A stretch of DNA of 64,000 bases, taken from contig DXVF01000001.1 of the NCBI GenBank assembly GCA_019417465.1, positions 161,926 through 225,925 on the forward strand, read 5' to 3'. Position 1 is the stretch's first letter. Every line of letters begins with the position of its first letter. The position numbers and the translations under genes were made by a program. This document shows positions 12,001-20,630 of the stretch, one piece after another. This stretch comes from Clostridiales bacterium (lineage in GTDB: Bacteria; Bacillota; Clostridia; TANB77; CAG-508). The notes under the pieces were generated by a model. It ran no database searches. It worked only from the letters and a program-made list of their open reading frames with translations, and was not told the origin of the DNA.

Positions 12001-15000
12001 AGTTAATGATCCTCCTACATCTGTTGTAGCTTCATTTAGCTTATAGCTTGTTTTTGGGGATGTAGCTATGCTAATTTCATCTACTGAATTTACAATTGTT
12101 ATATTATAAGTAGCAGTTCCTGTCTTTCCACCTTGTGTATATTCTACTTTCAATTCTTTTGTTAATTGATTATTTGAATTATATTCTGTAATTGCAGGAC
12201 TCATATTTACTGCATTTCCAGTAACTGTTTCTTTTATCATACTTTGCACTAATTGTACATTTTGTGTTGTTCCATCTAAGAATGTAACTACTATATTTCC
12301 TCCTGACAAATCTAAACTATCTCCATGTTCGTATTCTGTTTTTGTTGGTGCTGTTACAGCAATTTCTTTTACTGAATTTATAAGTGTTACATTTAATGTT
12401 TCTGTAAAATCTTGTCCATTTGTATAACTTGCTGTATCGTTATCCTTATATGTTACTATTAGATTTTGTTCTGATGTTTCTGTTTTACTATATCCTGTTA
12501 CCATGCTTTCTGCTAAACTAATTGGGGTTTTACTTCCTGCTTTTGCATATGTTACTGTATATGTAATATTATTATCAGTTATTAAATCTGCTAGTTCATC
12601 ATTATATGTTCCTGTTATACGTGCTGGATTTACTTCTATTTTTGTTACATAATCTTGAACTGTTACTTTAAATGTTGTTGTTACTGGATTTCCTGATGTA
12701 TCTACTCCATATGTAACTGTTACTGTTTGTTCTCCTAGTGTATTTTTATCAAATCCACTTATCATTGAACTTGTTACTTTTACTGTATCTTTTCCACTTC
12801 CTTTTGTTACTTCTATTGTAACTCCTGTTAAATCTAATTCTTCTCCATATTTTGAAACACTTGGAGTTGTTCCTTTTAAAGCAATTCCTGTTACTGTATC
12901 TGTTACACTTACATTATAATTTGTTGTTTTCGTTATTCCATTTTCTGTATAACTTACTGTTAATAGTAAACTTTCATTTTCTACACTTGAATTAAATCCA
13001 CTTACCATATCTTTAGTTACTTGAATTACTTCTGGTGTTCCTACTGCTCTTGTTACTAATATTTCTGCATTTGTTACATCTAATGTATCATTTACATTAT
13101 ATTTTGTTTTATGGTTTGTACTATGCATTCCTATTGTTCTTACATCATTTATTATTGTTATTGGATAATTTACTATTCCTGTTTTTCCATCTTTTGTATA
13201 TTTTATTACCAATGTTTTATTTAATGTTGTACTTGCTCCAAACTCTGTTGCTGATGGGCTCATATTTACTTGACTTCCATCTGCTTCTTCGATTGTTGCA
13301 TTACTTAATGGTAATGTTCCTGTTTTTGTATCTTCATATGTTAAGTTAATTATTCCACCTGTCAAATCTAATGTCTCTCCATGCTTATATATCGTTTTGC
13401 TTGGTGCATCTATTGAAATTGATGCTACTGTATTTGTTAATGTAACTGTTAGCGTATCTGTAAAGTCTGTTCCATTCGTATAACTTGCTGTATCATTATC
13501 TCTATATGTTACTATTAGATTTTGTTCTGATGTTTCTGTTTTACTATATCCTGTCACCATGCTTTCTGCTAAACTAATTGGGGTTTTAGTTCCTGCTTTT
13601 GCATATGTTACTGTATATGTAATATTATTATCAGTTATTAAATCTGCTAGTTCATCATTATATGTTCCTGTTATACGTGCTGGATTTACTTCTATTTTTG
13701 TTACATAATCTTGAACTGTTACTTTAAATGTTGTTGTTACTGGATTTCCTGATGTATCTACTCCATATGTAACTGTTACTGTTTGTTCTCCTAGTGTATT
13801 TTTATCAAATCCACTTATCATTGAACTTGTTACTTTTACTGTATCTTTTCCACTTCCTTTTGTTACTTCTATTGTAACTCCTGTTAAATCTAATTCTTCT
13901 CCATATTTTGAAACACTTGGAGTTGTTCCTTTTAAAGCAATTCCTGTTACTGTATCTGTTACACTTACATTATAATTTGTTGTTTTCGTTATTCCATTTT
14001 CTGTATAACTTACTGTTAATAGTAAACTTTCATTTTCTACACTTGAATTAAATCCACTTACCATATCTTTAGTTACTTGAATTACTTCTGGTGTTCCTAC
14101 TGCTCTTGTTACTAATATTTCTGCATTTGTTACATCTAATGTATCATTTACATTATATTTTGTTTTATGGTTTGTACTATGCATTCCTATTGTTCTTACA
14201 TCATTTACTATTGTTATTGGATAATTAATAGTTTTTGTTACAGTTCCCTCTGTATATTCAATTGTCAATGTTTTATCTACTTTATTTGTGCTATCATAAC
14301 TTGTTGGACTCATATTTACTGCAGCAGAGCCTTCTTTAATCATACTCTCGGTCATTGTTACAGAGGAACTTGTTCCACTTGCATAATGAACTGTAATTGT
14401 TCCATCAGTTGATATTTTTTCTCCATGTTTATATGTTGTTTTACTTGGTGCTGTTATATCTATACTTGTTACATTATCATTAACATCATATGTATATGTT
14501 GTTGATGCAGAAATATTAAATTCATCTTTATATGTTACTGTTGCAATTTTTCCTGTTCCTGCTACCGAAGTATCTAGTCCAGAAACCATCGAATCTTCAA
14601 TATTTACAGTTTCTGTATTTCCTGCTTTTCTTGTAACAGTTAAAGTTCCGCCAACTCCTATAGTTGAATCATTTAAGCTATAATTTGTTTTTGGAGCTGT
14701 TTTTCCTATTTCTATATTATCAACAATATTTTGTAGTGTGATATTGTAATTTGTTTCTTTTCCTCCATAACTTACCTTTACTTGTTTTGTTAGAACATTA
14801 CTTGTGTAGCTTGATGCTACTGGAGACATATCAATCTCAGAATCGTCTATTTCTGTAATTTTGGCTTTACTTAAATCTATAATTTCAGTGTTTCCAGATT
14901 TATAATTTACTGTTAGTTTTCCAGTACTTGCATCAAATGTATCTCCATGATTAAATATTAATTTTGGATTTGTAGAAATTGCTACTCCATCTATTTCATC

Positions 15001-17373
15001 TTTTATTGTTATATCAAATGATGTATCATATGTGTTATTATTATTTGTATAAGTTACTTTTATAGTTTTTATTGCTACACCATTTGTAAATTCACTAACT
15101 GCTGGACTCATATTTATAGAATTTCCATCAGTTTCTGTAAGTTCTACATTTATATTTCCCATTGAAATTTGAGATACAGCTCCACTTTTATAATTAAGAT
15201 TAATTTGTCCACCAGTCGAACTAAATGTTTCTCCATATTTATATGTGACTTTTGTTGGTTTATATAAAACTGAAATATTATCTATTACATCATTTATTGT
15301 AATTGTATTTGTATCGGTTGCTGGTAACTGATCAAATGAATTTGAACTACTAGTAAGTTTAATTGTTAATATTTCATTATATTTATGTGTACTATCAAAT
15401 AATGATGCTGCAGGTTTTTGAACATATCCTGTTACCATATCAGAAGTAATTGCTTTTGCACTACTACTTGTTCCATCTGCATAATTTTCTACATATGTTC
15501 CATTCGAAATTACTGTACTAAGTGGTGTATCATAATCAAATTCTGTTTTTGTAAAGGTAGTTGTAATTCCTGTTATATAATTGCTTAATGTTATTTCAAC
15601 ATCATTGCTTGATTCTATAGTTCCATACTTTACTGGCAAGCTTTGAGTTGCAAGTGATGTAGGATTATAAGAACTTCTATCTATTGTAAGTGAATTTGCT
15701 CCTACTGTGAAAGATGAGCCACCACTTGTAGTTACTGTTGCAACAAGCCCTGTAAAATTTAAAGCATTTGCTTCTGTTCCATATTTATTTTTTTCTGTGC
15801 TCTGAGCTGTTATTGATACTCCTGAAACTGTATCATTTACAACTATTGTTAAATCAGCTGTTTTTCCTTCATATGTTAATGTTATTGTTTGATTTCCAGC
15901 TTGCAAACCATCTCTACCGGCTATAGTCCATCTATCAGATTCAGGAATAGATGCTATACTTGCTGTTGTTGCACTTACAGTTACAGATGGATCATCTGTT
16001 GCTACTGGTGTAAGTGTATTTCCACTTTTAGTTACTGGTGTTATTTGTCCCCCTGCAAAACTAATTGTATTTCCATCATTATAAGTTAATTCTGTTGGCA
16101 CAGTTGTTATTGAAATACTTGCAACAGGGTCTGTTACTGTTAATAGCATATCTGTACTTAAACTGTGATATGTAAATGTTATTGTTTTATTGTTAACATC
16201 TGCTTTTGTTCTATTTACAATTATATCTCCACTTGAAATTCCATTTGCTATATTAATGGTATCTTTCACACTAGAACCTGAAGCATTGCTATATGTTGCT
16301 TCTAACTCACCACCTGCAAAATTAATTGTATCATTATGTTCATAATCCATTTTAGTTAAATCACTTGAAATATTAATACTATCTAATACATAATAATTAA
16401 AATCTACTGTTTCTCCTTCATATGTTAATGTTACTTTCTTAGTTGTATTATTTGCTACCATAGAATCTACAGTAATTGTTCCCGCAGATATTGCATCTGC
16501 TACAGTAACATCTTCTGCTAAACCATCATCATATGTTACTGTTATAATAGCTCCTGTAAAGTCTAAAGTTTCAGTATTATAGTATTTATTTTTTGATGGT
16601 TCTGATTTAAATGCTATACTATCTACACTTTTTGCACCTTGAGCAAATCCCTCAAATAATAAGTAATCTTTTCCTTCTACATATAATAGATTTATTGTAT
16701 CTGGGAAGTAGTCAATTTCTAATCCTTTACTTACTCCCGTGGCTGGTACTAAAGTAATCATATCTTTAGTTAAGTCATTAATTGTAACTCCATCAGCTAA
16801 TAAAAATGTCATAGTTACTGCAACATATCCATCTGGTAAATAAGTTGAACTACTACCATCAACTCTTATTGTGGATGAGCTTTCGTCATATGTTTTTAAC
16901 ATTTGTGTTGGCCAGTTAATTGTGGCAAAGTCTGTAATATCATCTATTGAAGTTTCAATTTGCCAATTTGGATTTCTTGAACTTCCTGCATTATAAGAAT
17001 ATGCTGGAATAATTTTTGTGCTATCAAACGAAAAACTTATTGAACCAGTATTTACATTTGTTCCACCTTTAATTATTAAGTCCATTGTTATAAAGTGATT
17101 TGTACTTTCTTCTGGGGTATCTACTTTAGAATAGCTGTAATCCCAGTAATATTCCCAAGTGTCATCACTCCAGTCATCTTCATCAACTGTATTAATATCA
17201 TCAATAGAGTGTATTTTCATTACAAAATATGGTTCGTCATCTGCTGGTGATCCTGCATAAGATTTGTTCATTAGCACACCATATGGCGAAAACATATTTA
17301 GAAAAAGTACTAAAACAGTTAATAATGCACATATTCGTTTTTTGAACGTGTAATTTTTCACACTCTTTTCCAT
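9031..17373 (-). CDS. Giant Ig-like (Big_3 type) repeat surface protein with C-terminal membrane anchor
   Basis: 2780 residues. A signal peptide (about 1-40) is followed by a beta-rich N-terminal domain resembling the cohesin-like domain of the neighbouring dockerin protein. More than 20 repeats of 75-90 residues follow, with the pattern Y-x-Y-G-E-x-L-D-L-S-G-G and then V-T-Y-x-G-K and V-x-D-x-V, typical of group-3 bacterial Ig-like domains. A T/N/Q/E-rich linker (about 2590-2660), one transmembrane helix (G-I-L-G-L-L-F-L-I-L-L-I-C-L) and a basic cytoplasmic tail complete it. No LPXTG-like signal was seen. The ribosome site AGGAAGGAG overlaps the upstream stop region, so it is translationally coupled to the dockerin gene 12 bases upstream. 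No in-frame CGG occurs. Probable stalk-like surface protein; ligand unknown. Confidence 0.85.
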   Translation of the reverse strand: MEKSVKNYTFKKRICALLTVLVLFLNMFSPYGVLMNKSYAGSPADDEPYFVMKIHSIDDINTVDEDDWSDDTWEYYWDYSYSKVDTPEESTNHFITMDLIIKGGTNVNTGSISFSFDSTKIIPAYSYNAGSSRNPNWQIETSIDDITDFATINWPTQMLKTYDESSSTIRVDGSSSTYLPDGYVAVTMTFLLADGVTINDLTKDMITLVPATGVSKGLEIDYFPDTINLLYVEGKDYLLFEGFAQGAKSVDSIAFKSEPSKNKYYNTETLDFTGAIITVTYDDGLAEDVTVADAISAGTITVDSMVANNTTKKVTLTYEGETVDFNYYVLDSINISSDLTKMDYEHNDTINFAGGELEATYSNASGSSVKDTINIANGISSGDIIVNRTKADVNNKTITFTYHSLSTDMLLTVTDPVASISITTVPTELTYNDGNTISFAGGQITPVTKSGNTLTPVATDDPSVTVSATTASIASIPESDRWTIAGRDGLQAGNQTITLTYEGKTADLTIVVNDTVSGVSITAQSTEKNKYGTEANALNFTGLVATVTTSGGSSFTVGANSLTIDRSSYNPTSLATQSLPVKYGTIESSNDVEITLSNYITGITTTFTKTEFDYDTPLSTVISNGTYVENYADGTSSSAKAITSDMVTGYVQKPAASLFDSTHKYNEILTIKLTSSSNSFDQLPATDTNTITINDVIDNISVLYKPTKVTYKYGETFSSTGGQINLNYKSGAVSQISMGNINVELTETDGNSINMSPAVSEFTNGVAIKTIKVTYTNNNNTYDTSFDITIKDEIDGVAISTNPKLIFNHGDTFDASTGKLTVNYKSGNTEIIDLSKAKITEIDDSEIDMSPVASSYTSNVLTKQVKVSYGGKETNYNITLQNIVDNIEIGKTAPKTNYSLNDSTIGVGGTLTVTRKAGNTETVNIEDSMVSGLDTSVAGTGKIATVTYKDEFNISASTTYTYDVNDNVTSIDITAPSKTTYKHGEKISTDGTITVHYASGTSSSVTMTESMIKEGSAAVNMSPTSYDSTNKVDKTLTIEYTEGTVTKTINYPITIVNDVRTIGMHSTNHKTKYNVNDTLDVTNAEILVTRAVGTPEVIQVTKDMVSGFNSSVENESLLLTVSYTENGITKTTNYNVSVTDTVTGIALKGTTPSVSKYGEELDLTGVTIEVTKGSGKDTVKVTSSMISGFDKNTLGEQTVTVTYGVDTSGNPVTTTFKVTVQDYVTKIEVNPARITGTYNDELADLITDNNITYTVTYAKAGTKTPISLAESMVTGYSKTETSEQNLIVTYRDNDTASYTNGTDFTDTLTVTLTNTVASISIDAPSKTIYKHGETLDLTGGIINLTYEDTKTGTLPLSNATIEEADGSQVNMSPSATEFGASTTLNKTLVIKYTKDGKTGIVNYPITIINDVRTIGMHSTNHKTKYNVNDTLDVTNAEILVTRAVGTPEVIQVTKDMVSGFNSSVENESLLLTVSYTENGITKTTNYNVSVTDTVTGIALKGTTPSVSKYGEELDLTGVTIEVTKGSGKDTVKVTSSMISGFDKNTLGEQTVTVTYGVDTSGNPVTTTFKVTVQDYVTKIEVNPARITGTYNDELADLITDNNITYTVTYAKAGSKTPISLAESMVTGYSKTETSEQNLIVTYKDNDTASYTNGQDFTETLNVTLINSVKEIAVTAPTKTEYEHGDSLDLSGGNIVVTFLDGTTQNVQLVQSMIKETVTGNAVNMSPAITEYNSNNQLTKELKVEYTQGGKTGTATYNITIVNSVDEISIATSPKTSYKLNEATTDVGGSLTIIRKAGNTETINITDGMVSGLDTTIEMASKTATVTYTEGTVTKTTTYTYSVVDAITGISIKNNPNKTTYGYSDMIDLSGGQITITKESGNTEDKSFTDTNVIVTETDGSEIDLTNVTFGTDNIATKTIKVRYDEKEVTFDILVINKITQIKIKQTPKTSYEIGDSLDLSTGTIEVTRENGNKEEIPLTNSNVIVTGFDSTKENTSLTLTVKYTENGVTKETSYNISVVDVVSDIQISTIPKTSYKYGEALDVAAGKLTVVRSSGPVTIPITPNMVTEVDGTSFDSTRLGTRNLKVTYGGMERTYEITVSDYVTGILLTPPTKVKYEYGESLDLAGGTVQKVMASGTATNKVALTDNAVIISTFDPNKIGAQTIGVTYEGITEKFAVIVEDNIKSITIKNVPTKVTYKYGEALDVTGGKIEATRSSLSKEEIPLTLSMVTGYIPNKLGKQTLTITYNGKTTTYDVTVEDYITDITITKPAKLVYKVNETIDLTGGKVNVIMASGTALSPIAMTNADVTITGFDTSSEGAKTIKVSYKGLTKTFGITVVDQLSGVILKTLPNKTDYLYGESLDLSGATLEIVKESGAKETINVTKEMISGYNSKKLGNQTVTISYEGFTQEFIVNVEDYVSSLKVIAPDKVEYEYGESLDLSGGKVSIVMASGKINETIEMTASMTSGFDKNKIGKQTITVEYKGLKGSFQINLVDKVKAISINTQANKTNYKQGEEIDVTGATITVIKSSGITVIPVTKDMISNYDKNIIGTQLVTISYSGFTTNFIVVVEKQQSQNEEQEKTDNKTNDGGSITPSTTTSTNLNQVTNNNQTTTTNTEVEKPRAEESLSDVEETNANNDKNDDETQKNPQQDTKQTETLGVNDEKEPEEKYNTKLIAGSIGILGLLFLILLICLRRNVKIYVQENGEFVLGGVTKVTKKKLYINVDPYLDGETYANQVKIRLNDTISEKLDGKELEIKHRGKKVIAKVKYEDKPYEIFLE
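12430..14211 (-). repeat. Tandem internal duplication in the Ig-like protein gene (offset 1056 bp)
   Basis: About 730-755 bases near 12430-13155 recur almost identically near 13480-14211. The offset is 1056 bases (352 codons, about four Ig-like modules). The two stretches encode nearly identical residues, while the remaining ~300 bases of each unit have diverged. This indicates recent duplication or gene conversion. Confidence 0.85.
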
Positions 17374-17385
17374 AATATCTCCTTC

Positions 17386-18960
17386 CTATTTTATAATTTC
17401 TCTATTCATTAAATAATTATTATTTATATAAGCTACATCTCTTCCGTGCAATTTCTTGGTTTTCGTCAAAATCATAACTTGGTTCAAATCCTGAATCACT
17501 ATCTTTCAATCCGTATTTAGATTGTATCAAGGCCATATCCCTTGCTGAAATAATTCCATCTTTGTTTAAATCACCAACAAATAATGTTTTGTTTCCTAAA
17601 TCTAATACATCTCCTTGTTTAACCTCTTTAGATATATAAATACAATCTAAGTATGATGCTTTATCTAGTAATACATCATAAGTATCTGGTACTACATAGA
17701 TTTCATATGTTCCATCATCATTTGTTACATAATTATTTGAATTTAATGTTAATAATTGAGCATGTAGTGAATCTTCTCCGTGATTGTATTGTGCTCCAAT
17801 CAATTATTGTTTTAGTATCTGATGATTTATAAATTTTTATATCAGCTTTATAATTACCTAGACTTTGAGTTGGAGCTGTATATATACTTCCCTTTATTGT
17901 TCCATAAGGTCTTTTTATCTCTAGATTATACTCTTTAGTAGTTTTACCATCTTCTGCTGTTACAATTACTGTTATATTTGTATCTGGCTCACCCAATTTA
18001 TTTAAAGCTATATTTTTCTGAATTCCATCTATCAATTCTTTTTCTTCATATATAATAGTTGCTCCATCTAAATCGTATACTAAATTGTTTTCTTCATCTC
18101 TTTTTGGAACTTTAATCTTCATTGTAGATTTTGCATCATTTTGTATTGCTTTTATATCAAGACTATCTATATATTCTAATAGCTCTAATTCATAATTTCC
18201 GAATTTCTTTATCAAAATTTGGTGTTAATGTATATTCTTTATATGTAGAATTATCTGGATTAGTTTCATCTATTAGTCCTGAACTTACTATTAAATCAGA
18301 TAAATCTGCATCTTTAGATTCTGTTCTATCTGTAAACCTAAATAAAGATTGTGCTTCATAGCAATCCGAACCATTAAAATTAACTTTAATTCCTGTTTTC
18401 GGTGAACTCTCTGCTGTTTTTAATGTAAATAAGTCTGAAGGTATGGTGTCTATTGTTGTTCTAAAACTTAGTATTCCTATTAAAAATCCATCTTGCGTAT
18501 CTAAAACTTCACCTATTTGTTCACCTCTATCTACAATTTTTTCATTAGTTCCTGTTCTATCTTCTTCTGGTAAAAGTGAAACTATCATTCTAGTAGCACT
18601 ATCATCTGGTATTGTAAATAACTCTAAGATTTCTTCATTACTGTTACTGTATTCAAAAAATTCTGTTTCATCATCTGAATATTCATTAGTATTAATATCA
18701 GAATGACTAATTACACTGTCATCATATTGATATCTAATATCAAAACCTTTTAAATCTAAGCCATACGACCAAACTTCTACTATCAACTGTTTATCTTTTC
18801 CATCAATCTCTTGCATGCTAATTGCTCTAAACTCTATGTATTGGTTTTCTGTTGGCTCTATAGTTTCTGCTTTTGAAGGAGAAACAGCAAAAATGGGTAA
18901 ACAAAAAATGTTTATTAGTAAAATTGCTATAAACTTATTAAGCATTAGTCTTCTATTCAT
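17386..18960 (-). CDS. Exported dockerin-domain protein (three CGGA sites)
   Basis: 523 residues after joining at 18198-18201, 17777-17780 and 17443-17446. Signal peptide (about 1-30), a beta-sandwich N-terminal domain similar in pattern to cohesin-like modules, an Ig/cadherin-like middle, and a C-terminal type I dockerin. The first Ca2+-loop is G-D-L-N-K-D-G-I-I-S-A-R-D. The second, D-F-D-E-N-Q-E-I-A-G-R-D-V-A-Y-I-N, is completed only by decoding the last CGGA as Gly. Without decoding, the gene is four overlapping fragments. It ends 12 bases before the giant Ig-like gene and probably opens this surface operon. Dockerins bind cohesins; no classical scaffoldin is in the window, so the N-terminal domain of the neighbour is a candidate partner (inference). 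Confidence 0.8.
17443..17446 (-). other. CGGA +1 decoding site (dockerin second loop)
   Basis: GCA CGG A. The continuation GGA AGA GAT GTA (G-R-D-V) is the conserved dockerin motif. The zero frame ends seven codons after CGG with nonsense sequence. Confidence 0.85.
17777..17780 (-). other. CGGA +1 decoding site (dockerin protein, middle)
   Basis: TCA CGG A. The continuation GGA GAA GAT TCA (G-E-D-S) opens the frame that carries the dockerin. Confidence 0.85.
18198..18201 (-). other. CGGA +1 decoding site (dockerin protein, first)
   Basis: ATT CGG A. The continuation is GGA AAT TAT GAA (G-N-Y-E). The zero frame hits TGA two codons later. Confidence 0.85.
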
Positions 18961-19078
18961 CTAAACCATTACTCCTTCTTTTCATAATTAATATATATAC
19001 TTTGATTATACCTTTAAGTATTATATTGTCAATTTAGTAACTTTTTTGTAATATGCTATTTCTTACGGAAACACGTAA

Positions 19079-19124
19079 AAAAACGATTATATCATTTTCA
19101 TTAATTTTAAATGACATAACCGTT
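19079..19124 (-). terminator. Terminator downstream of the RhuM gene
   Basis: The minus strand shows AACGGTTATGTCATTT, a loop, AAATGATATAATCGTT and then a T-run. It lies in the 392-base gap 18961-19352, which otherwise holds only the palindromic repeat at 19229-19325. Confidence 0.55.
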
Positions 19125-19228
19125 ATATCTATGTTATATTTAATTTTTAATCTCTGTAATATTATTTCTTAAACCTTACTATTCCGTAAAGTTTTTTATC
19201 TTTTTATTCTCGTAATATTACACTCTTG

Positions 19229-19325
19229 TGGACAGAGGGACGGTTCTCTTGTCCATTTTTTACTTTTTTCCATTTTTTACTTTTGCACATATAAAAAATG
19301 GACAAGAGAACCGTCCCTCTGTCCA
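19229..19325. repeat. REP-like palindrome, copy 1
   Basis: Long inverted repeat with arms beginning TGGACAGAGGGACGGTTCTC and ending in the complement. The ~30-base centre is also conserved in copy 2 at 20523. Repeats of this GGACAGAGGGACGG type are known as dispersed palindromes in Firmicutes. It sits just after the RhuM stop codon. Confidence 0.85.
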
Positions 19326-19352
19326 TTTCATTATAAACAACTCCTCTCAATC

Positions 19353-20378
19353 TTAATTGTTCTCTTCTGTTTCTATTAGTAATTTATCAAAATCAGATTC
19401 ATATAATTTATCTTGTATTACTCTATATTTTTCAAATTCTGTTAGAGCTTTTTCCTCTGCTATTTCGTGTGATATTTTACCCGCTTTTTCTAATATATCT
19501 CTATCATCTGATAATAAATATTTATCAATTCTATTTGCCCAATCTTCCATTGTCATTGGAATATTTCTTCTTGCTCTTGCTTCTGCTAAATCAAGAAAAG
19601 CTGAAACAATAAGTTCTAAATCTTCCAATTCTTTTTTAGTTAAATAATTCTTTGCTATCGTTACATCTGTTTCTAATATTTTCCCATCTGGTGAATTCTT
19701 CCATGTAGTTAAATTCATATGCTCTTTAGTATGATCTGCTCTATTATAAATTATTTCCGCTGCCGTTTGATGAGTTACTGCAAAGTGCATTTTGTTCTGA
19801 ACTTTTTTAAAGAATTTTATTGTTGTAGGAGATTTTCTATCATAATCAATAGAAGTAGCATATATATCTGTTATCTTTTGATAAAATCTCCTTTCAGATA
19901 ATCTTATTTCTCTAATTTCAGCTAGTAGTGATTCAAAATAGTCTTCATCAAAAAATATTCCGTTTTCCATTCTTTTTTTATCTATAATATATCCTTTTTT
20001 TGAAAATTCCTTTAATACATTAGTTGCCCATCTTCTAAATTGAATTGCTCTATCTGTACTAACTCTATATCCTACTGCAATTATGACATCCAAGTTATAA
20101 TATGTAGATTGTCTTTTTACTTCTCTATTTCCTTCTTGTTGAACTGTCAAAAATTCTTTGACAGTTGAAATTTGATTTAGTTCTAAATCATCATAAATAT
20201 TTTTTATGTGATAACTTATGTCTTGTTTTGATGTATTATATAATTCTCCCAATGCCTTTTGAGTTAACCATAGATCTCCATCTTCAAATCTTACTTCAAT
20301 TCCTTTTTCTTTCTTTTGTTGTTCAAATATTAAAAATTCCGCTGAACTACTTCTTATATATAAACCTCTATTGTTCAT
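19353..20378 (-). CDS. RhuM-family (virulence RhuM) protein
   Basis: 341 residues matching the RhuM family: an N-terminal KilA-N/Bro-N-like module (L-W-L-T-Q-K-A-L-G-E-L-Y, then I-S-Y-H-I-K-N-I-Y), a central Y-Y-N-L-D-V-I-I-A-V-G-Y-R-V motif and R-A-I-Q-F-R-R-W-A, and a helical C-terminus with a Fic-related look. RhuM proteins are widespread on islands and mobile DNA; their biochemical function is not established. The gene stands alone between two near-identical palindromic repeats (ending at 19325 and starting at 20523), which suggests a mobile cassette. The start follows GAGGTGAAGATAAAGA. Confidence 0.85.
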   Translation of the reverse strand: MNNRGLYIRSSSAEFLIFEQQKKEKGIEVRFEDGDLWLTQKALGELYNTSKQDISYHIKNIYDDLELNQISTVKEFLTVQQEGNREVKRQSTYYNLDVIIAVGYRVSTDRAIQFRRWATNVLKEFSKKGYIIDKKRMENGIFFDEDYFESLLAEIREIRLSERRFYQKITDIYATSIDYDRKSPTTIKFFKKVQNKMHFAVTHQTAAEIIYNRADHTKEHMNLTTWKNSPDGKILETDVTIAKNYLTKKELEDLELIVSAFLDLAEARARRNIPMTMEDWANRIDKYLLSDDRDILEKAGKISHEIAEEKALTEFEKYRVIQDKLYESDFDKLLIETEENN

Positions 20379-20522
20379 TCTTTATCTTCACCTCGTCTAT
20401 TCAAATTCATTCTTTCTATTTTTGAAAAATTTATAAAAATATCTTACATTTTCTAATTCATTCCATTTTTGTACTTCATAATATTTTGTATCTAAATTAT
20501 ATATTTTAGCATTTAAAATTCC

Positions 20523-20620
20523 TGGACAGAGGGACGGTTCTCTTGTCCATTTTTTTACTTTTTTCCATTTTTTACTCTTGCACATATAAAAAATGGACAA
20601 GAGAACCGTCCCTCTGTCCA
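20523..20620. repeat. REP-like palindrome, copy 2
   Basis: Near-identical to copy 1, including the central loop sequence. It lies between the ftsH stop codon (20631) and the RhuM start. It produces a spurious small ORF across 20397-20621. Confidence 0.85.
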
Positions 20621-20630
20621 CCTTTGTCTA

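Noticed and set aside
13035..13349. Plus-strand ORFs across the giant repeat genes and other minus-strand genes
   Set aside because: Leu/Ser/Tyr-rich antisense shadows of repetitive coding sequence, without ribosome sites or family patterns.
20397..20621. Small ORF upstream of the RhuM-family gene
   Set aside because: About half is generated by the palindromic repeat, and composition and position do not support a gene.
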